DNA from: Isoetes engelmannii
Lineage: Eukaryota; Streptophyta; Lycopodiopsida; Isoetales; Isoetaceae
Direction of reading: 5' to 3'
Length of the DNA stretch: 31,923 nt
Assembly: GCA_011763485.2 (NCBI GenBank)
Contig: JAANSK020282601.1
Location: 1 to 31,923, forward strand
Positions 20,412 to 30,146 of the stretch are shown here, piece after piece (position 1 is the stretch's first letter; each line of letters opens with the position of its first letter). Position numbers and translations under genes: made by a program. The notes under the pieces were generated by a model. The model did not search any database and was not told where the DNA came from. It worked only from the letters and a program-made list of their open reading frames with translations.

Positions 20412-21278
20412 GTGGCATCTCATGAGTCAGCCTCTAGTTCTGGAAGGTGGCCATCAAATCCTAAGATTAGTCTGCCGGAAAAATTTGACGACACTAGATC
20501 CAAGCTTTGGGGTTTTTTTGAATCAGATCTAGTTATTCGGCTTCACCCACACAGGTATCCCACAGATCATGAACATGTTGGTTTAGTTGGCTCTATACTC
20601 TCTGGGCCAGCTCTGAGTTGATTTGCCCCCTTGTTGGAGAGAGGGACTTCCGAGTTGCGAAATTTTGCCTTGTTCACTGCGAAGCTTGAGGCGTATTTTG
20701 GAGACACCGATCTACAGTGTACAACAGTTACTACGTTTGGAAACCTCAGGCAAGGTTCTCGTCCAGCTTCAGTTTATGCTTATGAGTTTCGTCAGATTGC
20801 CGTAGACACGGCTTGGGATGATGCAGCCCTTCGGGACTGTTTCCGGAGAGGACTCCACGAGGATGTGAAAGATATATTGCTGACTATAGAGGATCCCAGA
20901 ACTTTGAATGAAGCTATCAAGTTTGTGGTTCGTTGTAATAACCATCTTTTTGAGCGTCGGCAAGAAAGACGAAATCAATATGTTTCTCTGATTTTCCAAG
21001 CTCTAGTGACTGCAACAGCTTCTGCACCGCCCATCCCCCCAACTAAGATGGCCCAATGCCTATGCAAATTGATCGTGTGGTTCGAAGACCCTTGTCTATG
21101 GCCGAGAAGCAGTGCCGAAGAGAAGCTAACCTCTGCCTCTATTGCGGTGGATTTGGCTATATTCATCGTAGATGTCCTGTTAAATGCCCAAGCCAGTCGG
21201 AAAACTCCAAGGGCCGGTCCGACTAGTAGGAGTCTCTCGACGGCTGGCCACCACTTCTCAGACTCCTCCCACATGTAG
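20412..21278 (+). mobile_element. gag remnant of element 2
   Basis: Contains LPEKFDDTRSKLWGFF, the VGLVGSILSGPALS word and the RPASVYAYEFRQIA and RRGLHEDVKDILLT words of a chromovirus retrotransposon gag domain. Broken fossil. Confidence 0.85.
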
Positions 21279-21369
21279 TGAAGAGTTTATTCCATCTGAT
21301 AGAGTTAGTAAGGAGTGCTTTATTCCTATATCATTGGAGTCAGAGGTTGGGAAGTTAGATGCATTGGCG

Positions 21370-21660
21370 CAACTCGCTTGATAGTGGTACAAATGCTTGC
21401 TTTATGGATAGTGCATTCACTTCTAAGCACGCTATCCATAGAGGCAGAGTTGAGCATCCCAGTTCTGTTGATGTGATTGATGGACATGAGATCTCCTTGA
21501 GTGCAGTAACAGAATGTACTATTGGGTTCTATTTGAAGGAGCGTCTTGTAGCATTTCCTTCAATCTCATCGCCAGCCCACATGCACCAGTAGTCTTGGGT
21601 CTTCCCTGGCTCGAGTTGCATAACCCATAGATTGATTGGCTTGCTAGATCTTTTCTCTTT
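21370..21660 (+). mobile_element. Protease remnant of element 2
   Basis: A DSGTNACFMDSAF word matches the retropepsin active-site region, and a LGLPWLELHNP word further on matches the end of the fold. Confidence 0.7.
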
Positions 21661-21774
21661 GCTGGTTCTAGATCTAGTCCCAGTCCATCTGCAGTTCATG
21701 CATCCCCACCCGCATCGACTCCAGTTCGGGCAATATCGTGGACTCCTGATTGCGCCCTTCTTCATGTTCTAGGT

Positions 21775-22062
21775 TTGGTTGTTGCTCCGTGCTCTGATCT
21801 GGTTCCCATCTCTACTTCAGTCTATGGCCCAGATTCTGACCATGTTCCAGATGCTGCCCCAGTTCCTATTCCAGCTCCAGTTCCAGCTCCAGCTCCAGAT
21901 CCAGCTCCTGCTCTTGCTCCGCTCCCGCTCCCACATGCTTCTATCCATGTTCATGTTTCTGTGGAAGCTTCTTTATGCCCTCAGTTCCGTATCTCGAAGA
22001 TTTCCTCTCGGGAGTTTATTAAATCTGGAAGGCAAGATCCAAGTTCAATATTTGCAATCTAG
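21775..22062 (+). mobile_element. Pro/Ala-rich linker of element 2
   Basis: CCAGCTCCAGTT-type hexamer repeats encode alternating Pro-Ala/Val/Asp (PVPIPAPVPAPAPDPAPALA). It lies between protease and RT and is a low-complexity linker grown by slippage. Confidence 0.7.
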
Positions 22063-22088
22063 GTTCATCCTCAACTAGCTCTGCGCTA

Positions 22089-22880
22089 GTGAAGTCTGCT
22101 CCAATGCTCCTAGATAAATATGACAATTTTTCTGATGTTTTTAACAAAGTGAAGGCCAGCAACCTCCCAGAGCATCGTCCATATGATTGTCCTATTGATC
22201 TGCATCCTGAGAGGATGCCATCATATGGTCCTATATATGGTCTATCTCTCCCCGAGTTGAAGGTTTTGCGACACTATATTAAAGAGAATCTAGCCATTGG
22301 ATTCATTCGACCCTCTCAATCCCCTGCTGGAGCGCCTATCTTCTTCGTCAAAAAGAAGGATGATTCCCTGCATCTAATCGTTGATCATCATGACGTCAAT
22401 AAAATTGCAGTGCCAAATTGGTATCCGCTTCCCTTGATCCCAGAACTATTGGAGTGGCTCCAAGGTGCGCGCTATTTTATGAAAATTGATCTTCAGGGTG
22501 CTACAATCTTATCCGGATTCGTGAGGGTGATGAGTGGAAGACAACATTTCATACGTGGTATGGCCATTTTGAGTACACAGTTATGCCATTTGGACTCAGC
22601 AATGCTTTGTCAGTATTTTAGCATATAGCCAATGATGTCTTCCAGGAGTTCTTGAATATTTTTGTTATCATCTATTTGAATGATATTTTGATTTATTCGA
22701 AGAGTCTCGAAGAACATGAGAGGCATGTTTGGTCGGTCCTCTAGAAGCTTTCCAAGCATATGTATGCCAAACTTGAGAAGTGACAGTTTGGCCAGGATTC
22801 TGTGGAGTTTCTTGGTTACCGCATCACTCGTCATGGAGTCTCTATGGATCCCGAAAAGGTCAGCACTGTTTTGGATTGGC
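22089..22880 (+). mobile_element. Reverse transcriptase remnant of element 2
   Basis: RT words LPEHRPYDCPIDL, GFIRPSQSPAGAPIFFVKKK, WYPLPLIPELLEWL and the YLNDILIYS position of the catalytic YxDD box are present, followed by an EFLGYRIT-type thumb word. Broken fossil. Confidence 0.88.
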
Positions 22881-22889
22881 AGACACCAT

Positions 22890-23600
22890 CTTCCGTTCGA
22901 GAACTTTGGAGTAGCCAAGACTCTTGAACTTATTAGTCGAGAGTATTGGTGGCCGAGACTTTGCCACTCTGTCGAAGTTTTCATTTGATCCTGTGATATC
23001 TGCTGTCGAGCGAAGGTCCCGAGGCATCTTCCTCATGGTCTTCTTCAGCCACTGCCTGTTCCAGATGGACCTTGGAAGATTATTTTTGTGGACTTTATTC
23101 CAGAGCTGCCGCTCTCTCGAGGGCATGATGCCATCATGGTTGTTGTTGATCGCTTCTCTTATAAGATAGCTCACTTTATTCCTTGCAACATCACCATCAC
23201 CAATGAGGGGATAGCTGATCTTCTTCTTCGTGAAGTAGTCAAACTTTATGGATTGCCAAATTATCATCAGTGATCGTGGACCTCTCGTCGCAGGTTTTTG
23301 GAAGCGACTCTTGGAGATGTTACATGTCGATCAATCGCTCATTGACTTTCGGCCATCATCCATAAAGTAATGGGTAAGCGGAGCGCACTAATCAGACTCT
23401 GGAACAATATCTACGATGCTTTATCAGTTACCGATGGGATGATTGGGCGATTGACTTTCATTAGCTGATTTTGCCTATAATAACTCAGTACATGCTTCCA
23501 CTGGCTAGATTCTGTTCTTTCTGAACTCTGGCTGGCTTTCTCGTTGGTCTCTTGGTATTCCCGGATCTGATTCTATCAATCCTAGTGCAGAGCCCCGGTT
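22890..23600 (+). mobile_element. Integrase remnant of element 2
   Basis: TLELISREYWWPRL matches the N-terminal integrase zinc region, and MDFIPELPLSRGHDAIMVVV with DRFSYKIAHFIPC matches the catalytic core. Broken fossil. Confidence 0.85.
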
Positions 23601-23734
23601 GAGAAACTCCAGGCTCTTCAATCAGATCGTTAGCACCACCTTCCTCAGGCTCAAGAACGCTATCGACATTGCTAATCTGTATCATCAGGAAGCTCCTACC
23701 TTTCATGTTGGTGACATTGTCAGGCTTTTGCGTA

Positions 23735-24120
23735 GGGACCTCCCTACCTCACGTTCCTGCAGTAAGCTTGACTATCGTCGCCTTGGTCCTTATAAGATCA
23801 CGGCTCAGGTCAGTGATGTGGCATTCCGGCTTGAGCTACCCCCAGCTGTCCGACTACATCCAGTATTTTATGTGCCGCTATTAGAGCCCTGCACACCTAA
23901 CTCCTTCCCAGATCGCGTTCCTCCGCCGTCTCCACCAGTAGAAATCGATGATCACGAGGAGTTCGAAGTTTGCGAGATTTTGGACTCTAAGTTTCTGCGT
24001 CGGTGGTTGTATTAATTTGTTGATTTGGAAGGATACTCTCCAAGTGATCGGACCTGGGAACCTGTCGAGAATCTGACTAATGCACCTAACAAGATTGCGG
24101 AGTTCCACTAGCGTTATCCA
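23735..24120 (+). mobile_element. Integrase C-terminus and chromodomain of element 2
   Basis: RLGPYKITAQVSDVAFRLEL and HPVFYVPLLEP are the GPY/F-type integrase tail. EFEVCEILDSKFLRR and the GYSPSDRTWEPVENL word are a classic chromodomain, used to direct insertion to marked chromatin. Confidence 0.9.
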
Positions 24121-24173
24121 GACAAGCCAAATCCAACTACGTGGCTCCAACCCTGAAGACTCGGCGTTGTCGT

Positions 24174-24186
24174 AGGAGGGGGATGG
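24174..24186 (+). other. Polypurine tract of element 2
   Basis: AGGAGGGGGATGG lies immediately before the TGTGACGAC start of the right LTR. Confidence 0.75.
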
Positions 24187-24675
24187 TGTGACGACTCGGT
24201 ATTTGTACCATACAATCATTACACTCGTATGTACAAAAGATGGTTGTCACACGGATGCAAAAAAGTAGTTGCACAAGACAGGGTTTGAACTCGCACCCTT
24301 CTTGTTGTGAATCACACACCTTTGCCAAGTGCAGTATCAATACTTATTGAAGGCATTCCCTTGTATCTTTTTCATATGCGCAACATCTTCTTGGAAGTCC
24401 TAGAATCATTCCAGAACCTATACGCATGTACAACACTTGGCAAGATCTCATCCATTGGAGTGGCACGAACTGGACCATTGGTCTATATATATATATATAT
24501 AGAAGAGCCTCATTTTCGTCGAACCATTCCAGTTCAACGCCAGTCTTGAGCCTTCTAGGCATTTGTCTTGTGTTCTTGCTTGTCTCCGGGCCATTGTATT
24601 ATTAATTCTTCTTTGTACAACGGGTTCTTCACGTATTTTCCGCATATTTTATTGTTTTCGTGTAGGTTCATGATA
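24187..24675 (+). mobile_element. 3' LTR of element 2
   Basis: A 489-base LTR from TGTGACGAC to TTCATGATA, with an antisense tRNA-like module (24283-24336), a TA-dinucleotide TATA region at 24484-24502 and the same GTCTTGAGCCTTCTAGGCAT block as the left LTR. GAGCC follows. Confidence 0.92.
24283..24336 (-). repeat. Antisense tRNA-like module in 3' LTR
   Basis: On the minus strand TACTGCACTTGG starts at 24336 and GAGTTCAAAC at 24292, again exactly 44 bases apart. Confidence 0.65.
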
Positions 24676-24823
24676 GAGCCGTGGAATTATTTCAGCCCGA
24701 CGAGTTGATGCACGAAGACTAGATCAGCCACGCCATATTCTGGTGCATTTTTGAACATTGTAGGACACGTTGTATGTTCTTTAGCATAGAAGTCACCTGA
24801 AGAATACCAATATCTCTGTGCAG

Positions 24824-25005
24824 GAGGATTTATCTCCAATGCAACTGATTAGAAGGTATGAGGAATTACGCAAACTTCGGGAGAGGAGGATGAACAAAAG
24901 TGGGCAGTGTATAAAGGGGCACTGCTACCATTTGCAACTAGTGGCCTCCGAACCACCCTTGGTTGGGTTATCTCAAGTTGCTTCCACATACATTGGCCTG
25001 CATTT
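24824..25005 (+). pseudogene. Possible orphan exon, basic coiled-coil
   Basis: After a plausible splice acceptor (TATCTCTGTGCAG, ending about 24823) an open frame encodes EDLSPMQLIRRYEELRKLRE, continuing RRMNKSGQCIKGHCYHLQL. The heptad-like Leu/Glu/Arg pattern suggests a helix. It could be an exon of a host gene whose intron was entered by element 2, or a gene remnant. I do not recognise the family and see no matching exon to the left. Confidence 0.25.
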
Positions 25006-25036
25006 TTCTTTAATTTTCTATTTTTTGATGTACTAC

Positions 25037-25080
25037 GCTAGGGCATAGTCCCATTGCTTGGTTTGGGCTTATGCCCTAGC
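25037..25080. repeat. 17-bp inverted repeat hairpin
   Basis: GCTAGGGCATAGTCCCA (25037-25053) pairs with TGGGCTTATGCCCTAGC (25064-25080) with two mismatches and a 10-base loop. It sits directly before SINE-like copy 4. Confidence 0.8.
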
Positions 25081-25153
25081 TCTGTCCTGTTCCATAGCCC
25101 ACTATGGTCTCCATGGACATAAACATTTCATCTAATCTAATATAATCCAATGG
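25081..25153 (+). mobile_element. SINE-like copy 4
   Basis: TGTTCCATAGCCCACTATGG, then TCTCCATGGACATAAAC, followed by a CTAAT-type tail, matches the 3' ends of copies 1 to 3. Confidence 0.5.
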
Positions 25154-27240
25154 AATATGGGTAATCCTGGTGCCCCAACACATTCTTACTTTCATTTGAG
25201 TGAATAAGGGCAATCCATAGTGCTCGTGCACAAAGTTTTCTTTTTTATTGGAGGACGTCATTCCAAGCAAAAGAGCCTATTTCAATTTGAATTGAGCTCC
25301 CGATCTATGTGACATTGTGAATCATCGCATCACTTGTTAGTGCTTTTGTGAGAATACGCTTGTTTATATAAAATTTATTGTTTCTTATTGGTGGGAACAC
25401 GACAATAGTTACTTGATGTGAACCATCAGCTATTAGTTTGATTAAAGTAGTTGTGCATCTTGCACACATAAATCATGCAACTATTTTATTCTTACTATTA
25501 TTATTATTAACATATAAATAATTACATACTTTTTTTTCTCCCTTGAGTCCTTGTTGGTGGCTTGACCCAACAACTTATGCCTTAAAAAAAAAAACTACGA
25601 AATTTATTATCATGCTCTTCTTATGCTTCTATTGTAAGCCTAGAGTCATGATTCATAGATTGTAAGCATAGAGGGCATTAAATTAGTGTTCATAATAGCA
25701 CGACAATCGTGAACATAAATTTTCAGCAAAGCCTGCCATTCCAGCAGTGTAGCAATTATCTATCCACGTGGGAAGGGCAGAAGAAAGGTCCATTTGCAAT
25801 CTCTGATATGATAATCCATGATATCGAACGATGTCAAATATAAAATGGCAATCACACCAAGTAAAAGATTATTGAACTATAATTGTATAGGTTATAACTT
25901 TGCTAGTGACACCTGACACTCGAAAAAGAACAAATATACTTGATATTCTTGACATGAATCCATCCACCTACAAAAAGTGAAAAGAAACATATTCATTACT
26001 AAACGACATAACTTTTGGTGAATGATAGATAATTAGATAGATAGATATTGTATGCGTGTAATAACACGAGCTGCACAATGGTCATAATGGTCCACGTAAC
26101 GTGTTGTGGGAAATTCAATGACAATTCCAACAAATGAAGTGGAGGTTAGAACACATGTGTAAGGCCAGATTGTGGAGGACGTGACGCCGAGAATCACAGT
26201 AGTCATCTACAGATCTATGTGGAGGCCCCAGTAGAGTTAGAGTGACTTGGGGATTCTGAAAATGGGGACCATTGTAGGAGATATTAGGGTAAAGAGAGGT
26301 GTTTGGTTGGACCAGTATAGTATTGCTTCTAGATATATATATCAAAAAGATTCTTAAGAAGCGGAGACAAAATTATATTTTCATGGGGATAAAGTGGTTC
26401 GAGGTGCACACTTGTGAGATTTTTGGGGGATAAGTGGTTCAAGGTGTCTATGAGAATCCTTGCCTGCAGTATCAGCCAAATGCATTGGGAAATACTGCTA
26501 GATTCCACATAGTTTACTACGTGGTTAAGATGACTATGAAACATTTTTACAAAGTTTGATTCCACCATTGCAGTTATAACTTCGTTTCAGGCTCCTTCTG
26601 ATCCAATTGGTATAATTTGTAGGGAGGCATGTGGGTGATGAAACTCATTTCCTTGCTTGTCAACTTGACCTAATGAGCAATTTTGAAGATGACCAGAGAT
26701 ACGGAGTAGTTTTGAACATGACCAGAGATAAGGAGCAGTTTTGAGCAGTAAGTCAGAAGGAATGATTGGGATTAGGCTTCACAGTTCATAGTGTCGGCAC
26801 ACGGGCAACCCTAGAGAAAGGGATGGTAGTGGTGGGGGTTTATAAATTTTAATATAACGTTTATCTTATTATATTAGAAGGAAAAGAAGAAGCAATTTTT
26901 ATATCCGAATTGGAGAGCGACCACGCCATAGCTAAGAGATTGGGACCCTTGAAACCGAGGCTAGTTTTCGTTTTGCAGCCCCCCTGTGATGTGGCATACA
27001 TCTGGACCCTTAATTTTCATATTCTATGGTCTGGATTAGTGCCACGTTAGGTGGGTGGGCTGTAAAACAAAACTCTTCCGAAAACGATAAAAAAATTCAA
27101 AAGTGTAGACACGCAATTTATAATTGTCAAAAAGGAACATTAACCATGTGCCTCATGCTGCGACATTTCTTGGGGAGAAAAATTATTTAAGTAAATAGTA
27201 AACAGGTAGGTTACATTAATCAAATTAAAATAATAAGGGG
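25154..27240. other. Intergenic, largely featureless
   Basis: A/T-rich DNA with T- and A-runs (25530, 25583) and GATA repeats near 26025-26046. Minus-strand open frames at 26345-26115 and 26568-26329 have no recognised domain. A 29-bp tandem repeat is listed separately. No gene is called. Confidence 0.5.
26681..26748 (+). repeat. 29-bp tandem repeat, 2.3 units
   Basis: TTTTGAAGATGACCAGAGAT plus ACGGAGTAG is followed by a copy with a few changes and then TTTTGAGCAG. Confidence 0.85.
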
Positions 27241-27245
27241 CCTTT

Positions 27246-27380
27246 TGGGCTAAAAATAGGCCCAATCAGTGTATGAAGATAAGGAAGGGGCGCATTCCGG
27301 CAAGGAGCGGAGGCTGATCGGATAAGTACAAGGCTTGCTTGTTATTTTAATTTGCACGCGGTTGATTCGCATATTGGGCT
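27246..27380 (+). promoter_or_regulatory. Candidate promoter of the F-box/kelch gene with site II motifs
   Basis: TGGGCT at 27246-27251, AGGCCCA at 27258-27264 and TGGGCT at 27375-27380 are site II (TGGGCY) words, bound by TCP factors and common in promoters of broadly expressed plant genes. They lie 200-330 bases before a probable 5' UTR splice donor at 27577. Confidence 0.45.
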
Positions 27381-27576
27381 TAGTCGCCTATTCATTTCAA
27401 TTTGCAAGCATGGATCCCGTCATTCAGATTTCTCCCACAATCTTGCTTACTGGATAATGCCGGCTTGGAGCTTTGCTCACAACCCAGAAGCATCTACTGC
27501 AGTGTTGTCTGATTCTCTGTAACAGAAACAGGTTCAACTTCCAGGCAATAGCTCCGTTTTATTGGAGAAATCCCAG

Positions 27577-27962
27577 GTATAAAAAATGGGGATTTTGTTA
27601 TATTTCCTTCTCTTTTCTTTTGCATCCTTTATTTACTGCGATCATCCCTTTATTTGCTTCGATCTGCTCGATTGATCGCCAGATCCAAAGCACTTTTCTT
27701 GTGTTGTTAGTTACCACTTATTTGGCATATAAGGGGCCAAAATGGTCTTTGGCTGGTTGGGTTTTGGGTGGTTGGTTTTGGGTAGGTAAATATTTTCTTT
27801 GCACAGACTATACTAGTTGGATTTCTTATAAAACAGGGCGCTTGGCCTCTGGTGGGTGCACTTTTTAATTCCCACAATGCATCTAACCATGAAATTTCTG
27901 TGTTTGTTTTGGTTGATCTTGTACGAAATATTTTTCATAACTCAGTTTTGGTCTGCTTGCAG
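27577..27962 (+). other. Probable 5' UTR intron of the F-box/kelch gene
   Basis: CCCAG|GTATAA at 27577 and TTGGTCTGCTTGCAG ending 27962 are good plant splice sites around a T-rich 386-base segment. The following exon carries an upstream ORF at 27978-28148. A second acceptor, TTCACTTACAG, ends at 28323 just before the main ATG, so a second leader intron (donor near 28157 or 28188) is possible. Confidence 0.5.
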
Positions 27963-27977
27963 AAAGAAGAGAATAGA

Positions 27978-28148
27978 ATGGAAGGGAATGGACATCTCAA
28001 ATTGAAGGAATATTGTGCGACTTTGGAACAACTGGCTATCCACCACTCCTCTCTAGAGGCCCTGCCCACAAAGTGTTTTATTCATAGTAGTAAACGTTCT
28101 TGGTCTTTTTCGACCATTCATGTCAACAATGGTTCCTGGTTCTCATAG
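27978..28148 (+). CDS. Upstream ORF in the F-box/kelch leader
   Basis: A 56-residue frame beginning MEGNGHLKLKEYCATLEQLA lies in the probable leader, ending 176 bases before the main start. It is not in a frame that joins the main coding region through the splice sites I can see. If it is in the mature mRNA it could lower translation of the main protein; no family is recognised. Confidence 0.3.
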   Translation: MEGNGHLKLKEYCATLEQLAIHHSSLEALPTKCFIHSSKRSWSFSTIHVNNGSWFS

Positions 28149-28324
28149 CAATTACAGTAAACAGATCTTCAAGATCCTGTTTTGAAGGTCTATCCTTTTC
28201 CCAACAATCAAGTTAAAACCGATCTGTTTGTTTTAGTCTCTCCATGAACATCAAAGTAATAGCTCTTCTGCCTGAACAGGTCTACCAATTTGTTTAGTGT
28301 TTGAGTTGACTATTCACTTACAGA

Positions 28325-29447
28325 ATGGGAGGCATGCCTTATTATCTAGAACACCCTATCATCCCAGGTCTTCCAGATGATGTTGCCATGTTGTGCCTGG
28401 CCCTTGTTCCCCGCGAGGAATTTCCAACTATGGGGCTTGTGTCTAAACTTTGGAGAAAAGTAATCCAGAGTAAAGACTTCCACCAGACAAGAACTGGTGC
28501 AGGGAAACTCGAGGAACAGCTTTATGCACTCACGGTATCTGAGGATGTTCAGAATACTAGATGGCGTGCATATATTCCTTCAAAGGGCAGATGGGGTAGT
28601 CTTCCTCCTATGCCTGGAGGACCTAAGAACAGCTTTAACTATGCTGTGATTGATCAGCAGCTCTTTGTTATCGGAGGATTGTGCATGAAAGCAAACAAGG
28701 CTGTTGTCTCATCTGAGGTGTATAAATATGATTCTGCTTTGAACTGGTATGTTGTTAAGTCAGTTTATCTTATGGGTTGTTTCATAGTTCTTGAGGTTTT
28801 TATAAATTCTGATCAATGTGTTTTCTCTTAGGTGGACTAAAGTGGCAAGCATGCACACTGCAAGGTCAGATTTTGCTTGTGCAGTTCTTGGAGGTCTTGT
28901 GTATGTTGTTGGGGGGCAAGGGGCAAATGAGTCCCTCGCTAGCGTTGAAATGTATGACCCTGAAAGGGACCGATGGACCGAGTTATTGCCACTGAAGAGG
29001 CCTAGATGGGGGGCATTTGCATGTGCTCTGGGAGGCAAGTTGCACATCCTTGGCGGCCGTTCTAGTTTGATCATAGGCAATCATCGCCAGATAGATGTCT
29101 ATGATCCTAAATCTAAGAAATGGGAACAAATAAGGAGTGGTTGTAACATGGTGGTGACTCATACCGTTTTGCAGGATTTTCTTTACTGTGTTGAGTGGAA
29201 AGACGAACGCAAGCTTGTGGTATTTAATCAGGCTGATAATGTGTGGAAAAGAATCAGCATGCCCATTTTGAGTAGTGTGAAGCACAATTTCTGCCTGGGC
29301 AGCTTAGATGGGAAGTTGTTCTTGTTTCCCACAAAAGACTGTCCAACTCTTGTCTATGATCCTCAAGCCAAGAATGGACAAGAATGGCAGATTTCTCCTA
29401 TAAGGCCTGCTGGTCTTTGCCTCTGTTGTGCATCAATAGCTGCTTGA
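28325..29447 (+). CDS. F-box/kelch-repeat protein, At1g67480-like
   Basis: Two exons (28325-28746 and 28832-29447) encode 344 residues. Residues 11-53 (HPIIPGLPDDVAMLCLALVP and on to VSKLWRKVIQSKDF) form an F-box that would bind SKP1 in an SCF ubiquitin ligase. Kelch repeats follow: LFVIGGLCM with VYKYDSALN (about 105-139), VYVVGGQG with VEMYDPERDRW (about 160-190), and LHILGGRSS with IDVYDPKSKKWE (about 205-245); the last blades are degenerate. They should make a beta-propeller that binds the target protein. The intron (GTATGT to TTCTCTTAG) splits a Trp codon. Motifs match Arabidopsis At1g67480 nearly throughout (PLIPGLPDDVA, RPRWG, IGN and a terminal CVCS/CLCC part), although that protein has a longer N-terminus. 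The first ATG after the acceptor at 28323 is used; a second is at 28334. No breaks are seen. It is probably a functional single-copy-type host gene; the substrate is unknown. Confidence 0.92.
28747..28831 (+). other. Coding intron of the F-box/kelch gene
   Basis: An 85-base, T-rich intron with donor GTATGT and acceptor TTTTCTCTTAG. Splicing joins AAC-TG to G-TGG, giving Asn-Trp-Trp and a continuous kelch repeat. Confidence 0.9.
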
Positions 29448-30146
29448 CATGGAGTCCATAAGTTTCTGCTTGTCTTTCATCTCTGCTCAGATTCTAGCAT
29501 CTTTTGCTAAGGCATTTTATTCCACTTAAACTATCTTTTTCCTTGCTGAGATTCCTATCAGTTTAGTATCTCCTTTTTCTAAGGCAGTCCGTTTAAATTA
29601 TGTTTTCTTTTAACCCTGGACCTGGTCAGTGGCCTCATCTGGGGAACATTATCGCTTATCTATTTCATGTGTCCTCTCATGTTGAGTGTGTTAGTAGCAT
29701 ACTTTTCCGTATTTCATGTTGCCTTTTCGAGCATCAGTTCCACCTATCTATGAAACCACTTCCACACCATGATGAAGCTTCAAAGGTCCATTCAGGACAT
29801 GACAAAAGCAAGATATTTTGGAGAAGCTAGTGGACATGTTGGTAAAAGCCTGTTTCAAGCAGCTTAAAAAATGGTAAAGATCTGCTTAAAAAAATGGTAA
29901 TGATCTATGCAGATTTTCTTTGTCTATCAAACTCCTTTATGTCACAAGAATCAGCACACAAGCAATTAAACTAATATGGCATGTTCTCCTTCGTCTATTT
30001 AACTTTAGAATGCCTTCCTTGCCATACAAACAACTAAAATAACAACAAAGGCAGCATCATACCCATGCTAAAAAAATGCAATTCTTATTAGTTTTATTTG
30101 CCTGTTGGATTGGCAAAGCTAGAATGCAAAGCTGAAGATGGTTGTT
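29448..30146. other. 3' UTR and downstream of the F-box/kelch gene
   Basis: T-rich DNA directly after the stop probably includes the 3' UTR; I see no strong AATAAA signal. A 76-codon frame at 29600-29830 looks accidental. A near-tandem pair of GCTTAAAAAAATGGTAA-type units lies at 29861-29908. Confidence 0.5.

Larger units (their letters stand above)
19615..24675 (+). mobile_element. Element 2: broken Ty3/Gypsy chromovirus
   Basis: A chromovirus with LTRs, gag, protease, RT, integrase and a C-terminal chromodomain in that order. A perfect 5-bp target duplication, GAGCC, lies at 19610-19614 and 24676-24680, fixing both ends. A polypurine tract (24174-24186) precedes the right LTR. The LTRs are about 80-85 percent identical by eye, so it is older than element 1. 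It is clearly broken, with about ten or more breaks. Wording in gag (RPASVYAYEFRQIA, RRGLHEDVKDILLT) and RT (HRPYDCPIDL, GFIRPSQSPAGAPIFFVKKK) resembles the sushi-like chromovirus type. Confidence 0.92.

Noticed and set aside
21529-21765. Minus-strand frames inside element 2 (also 20975-21274 and 22610-22984)
   Set aside because: They are antisense shadows of gag, protease and RT remnants.
28760-29285. Minus-strand ORFs opposite the F-box/kelch exons
   Set aside because: They are antisense shadows of a well-supported conserved gene.
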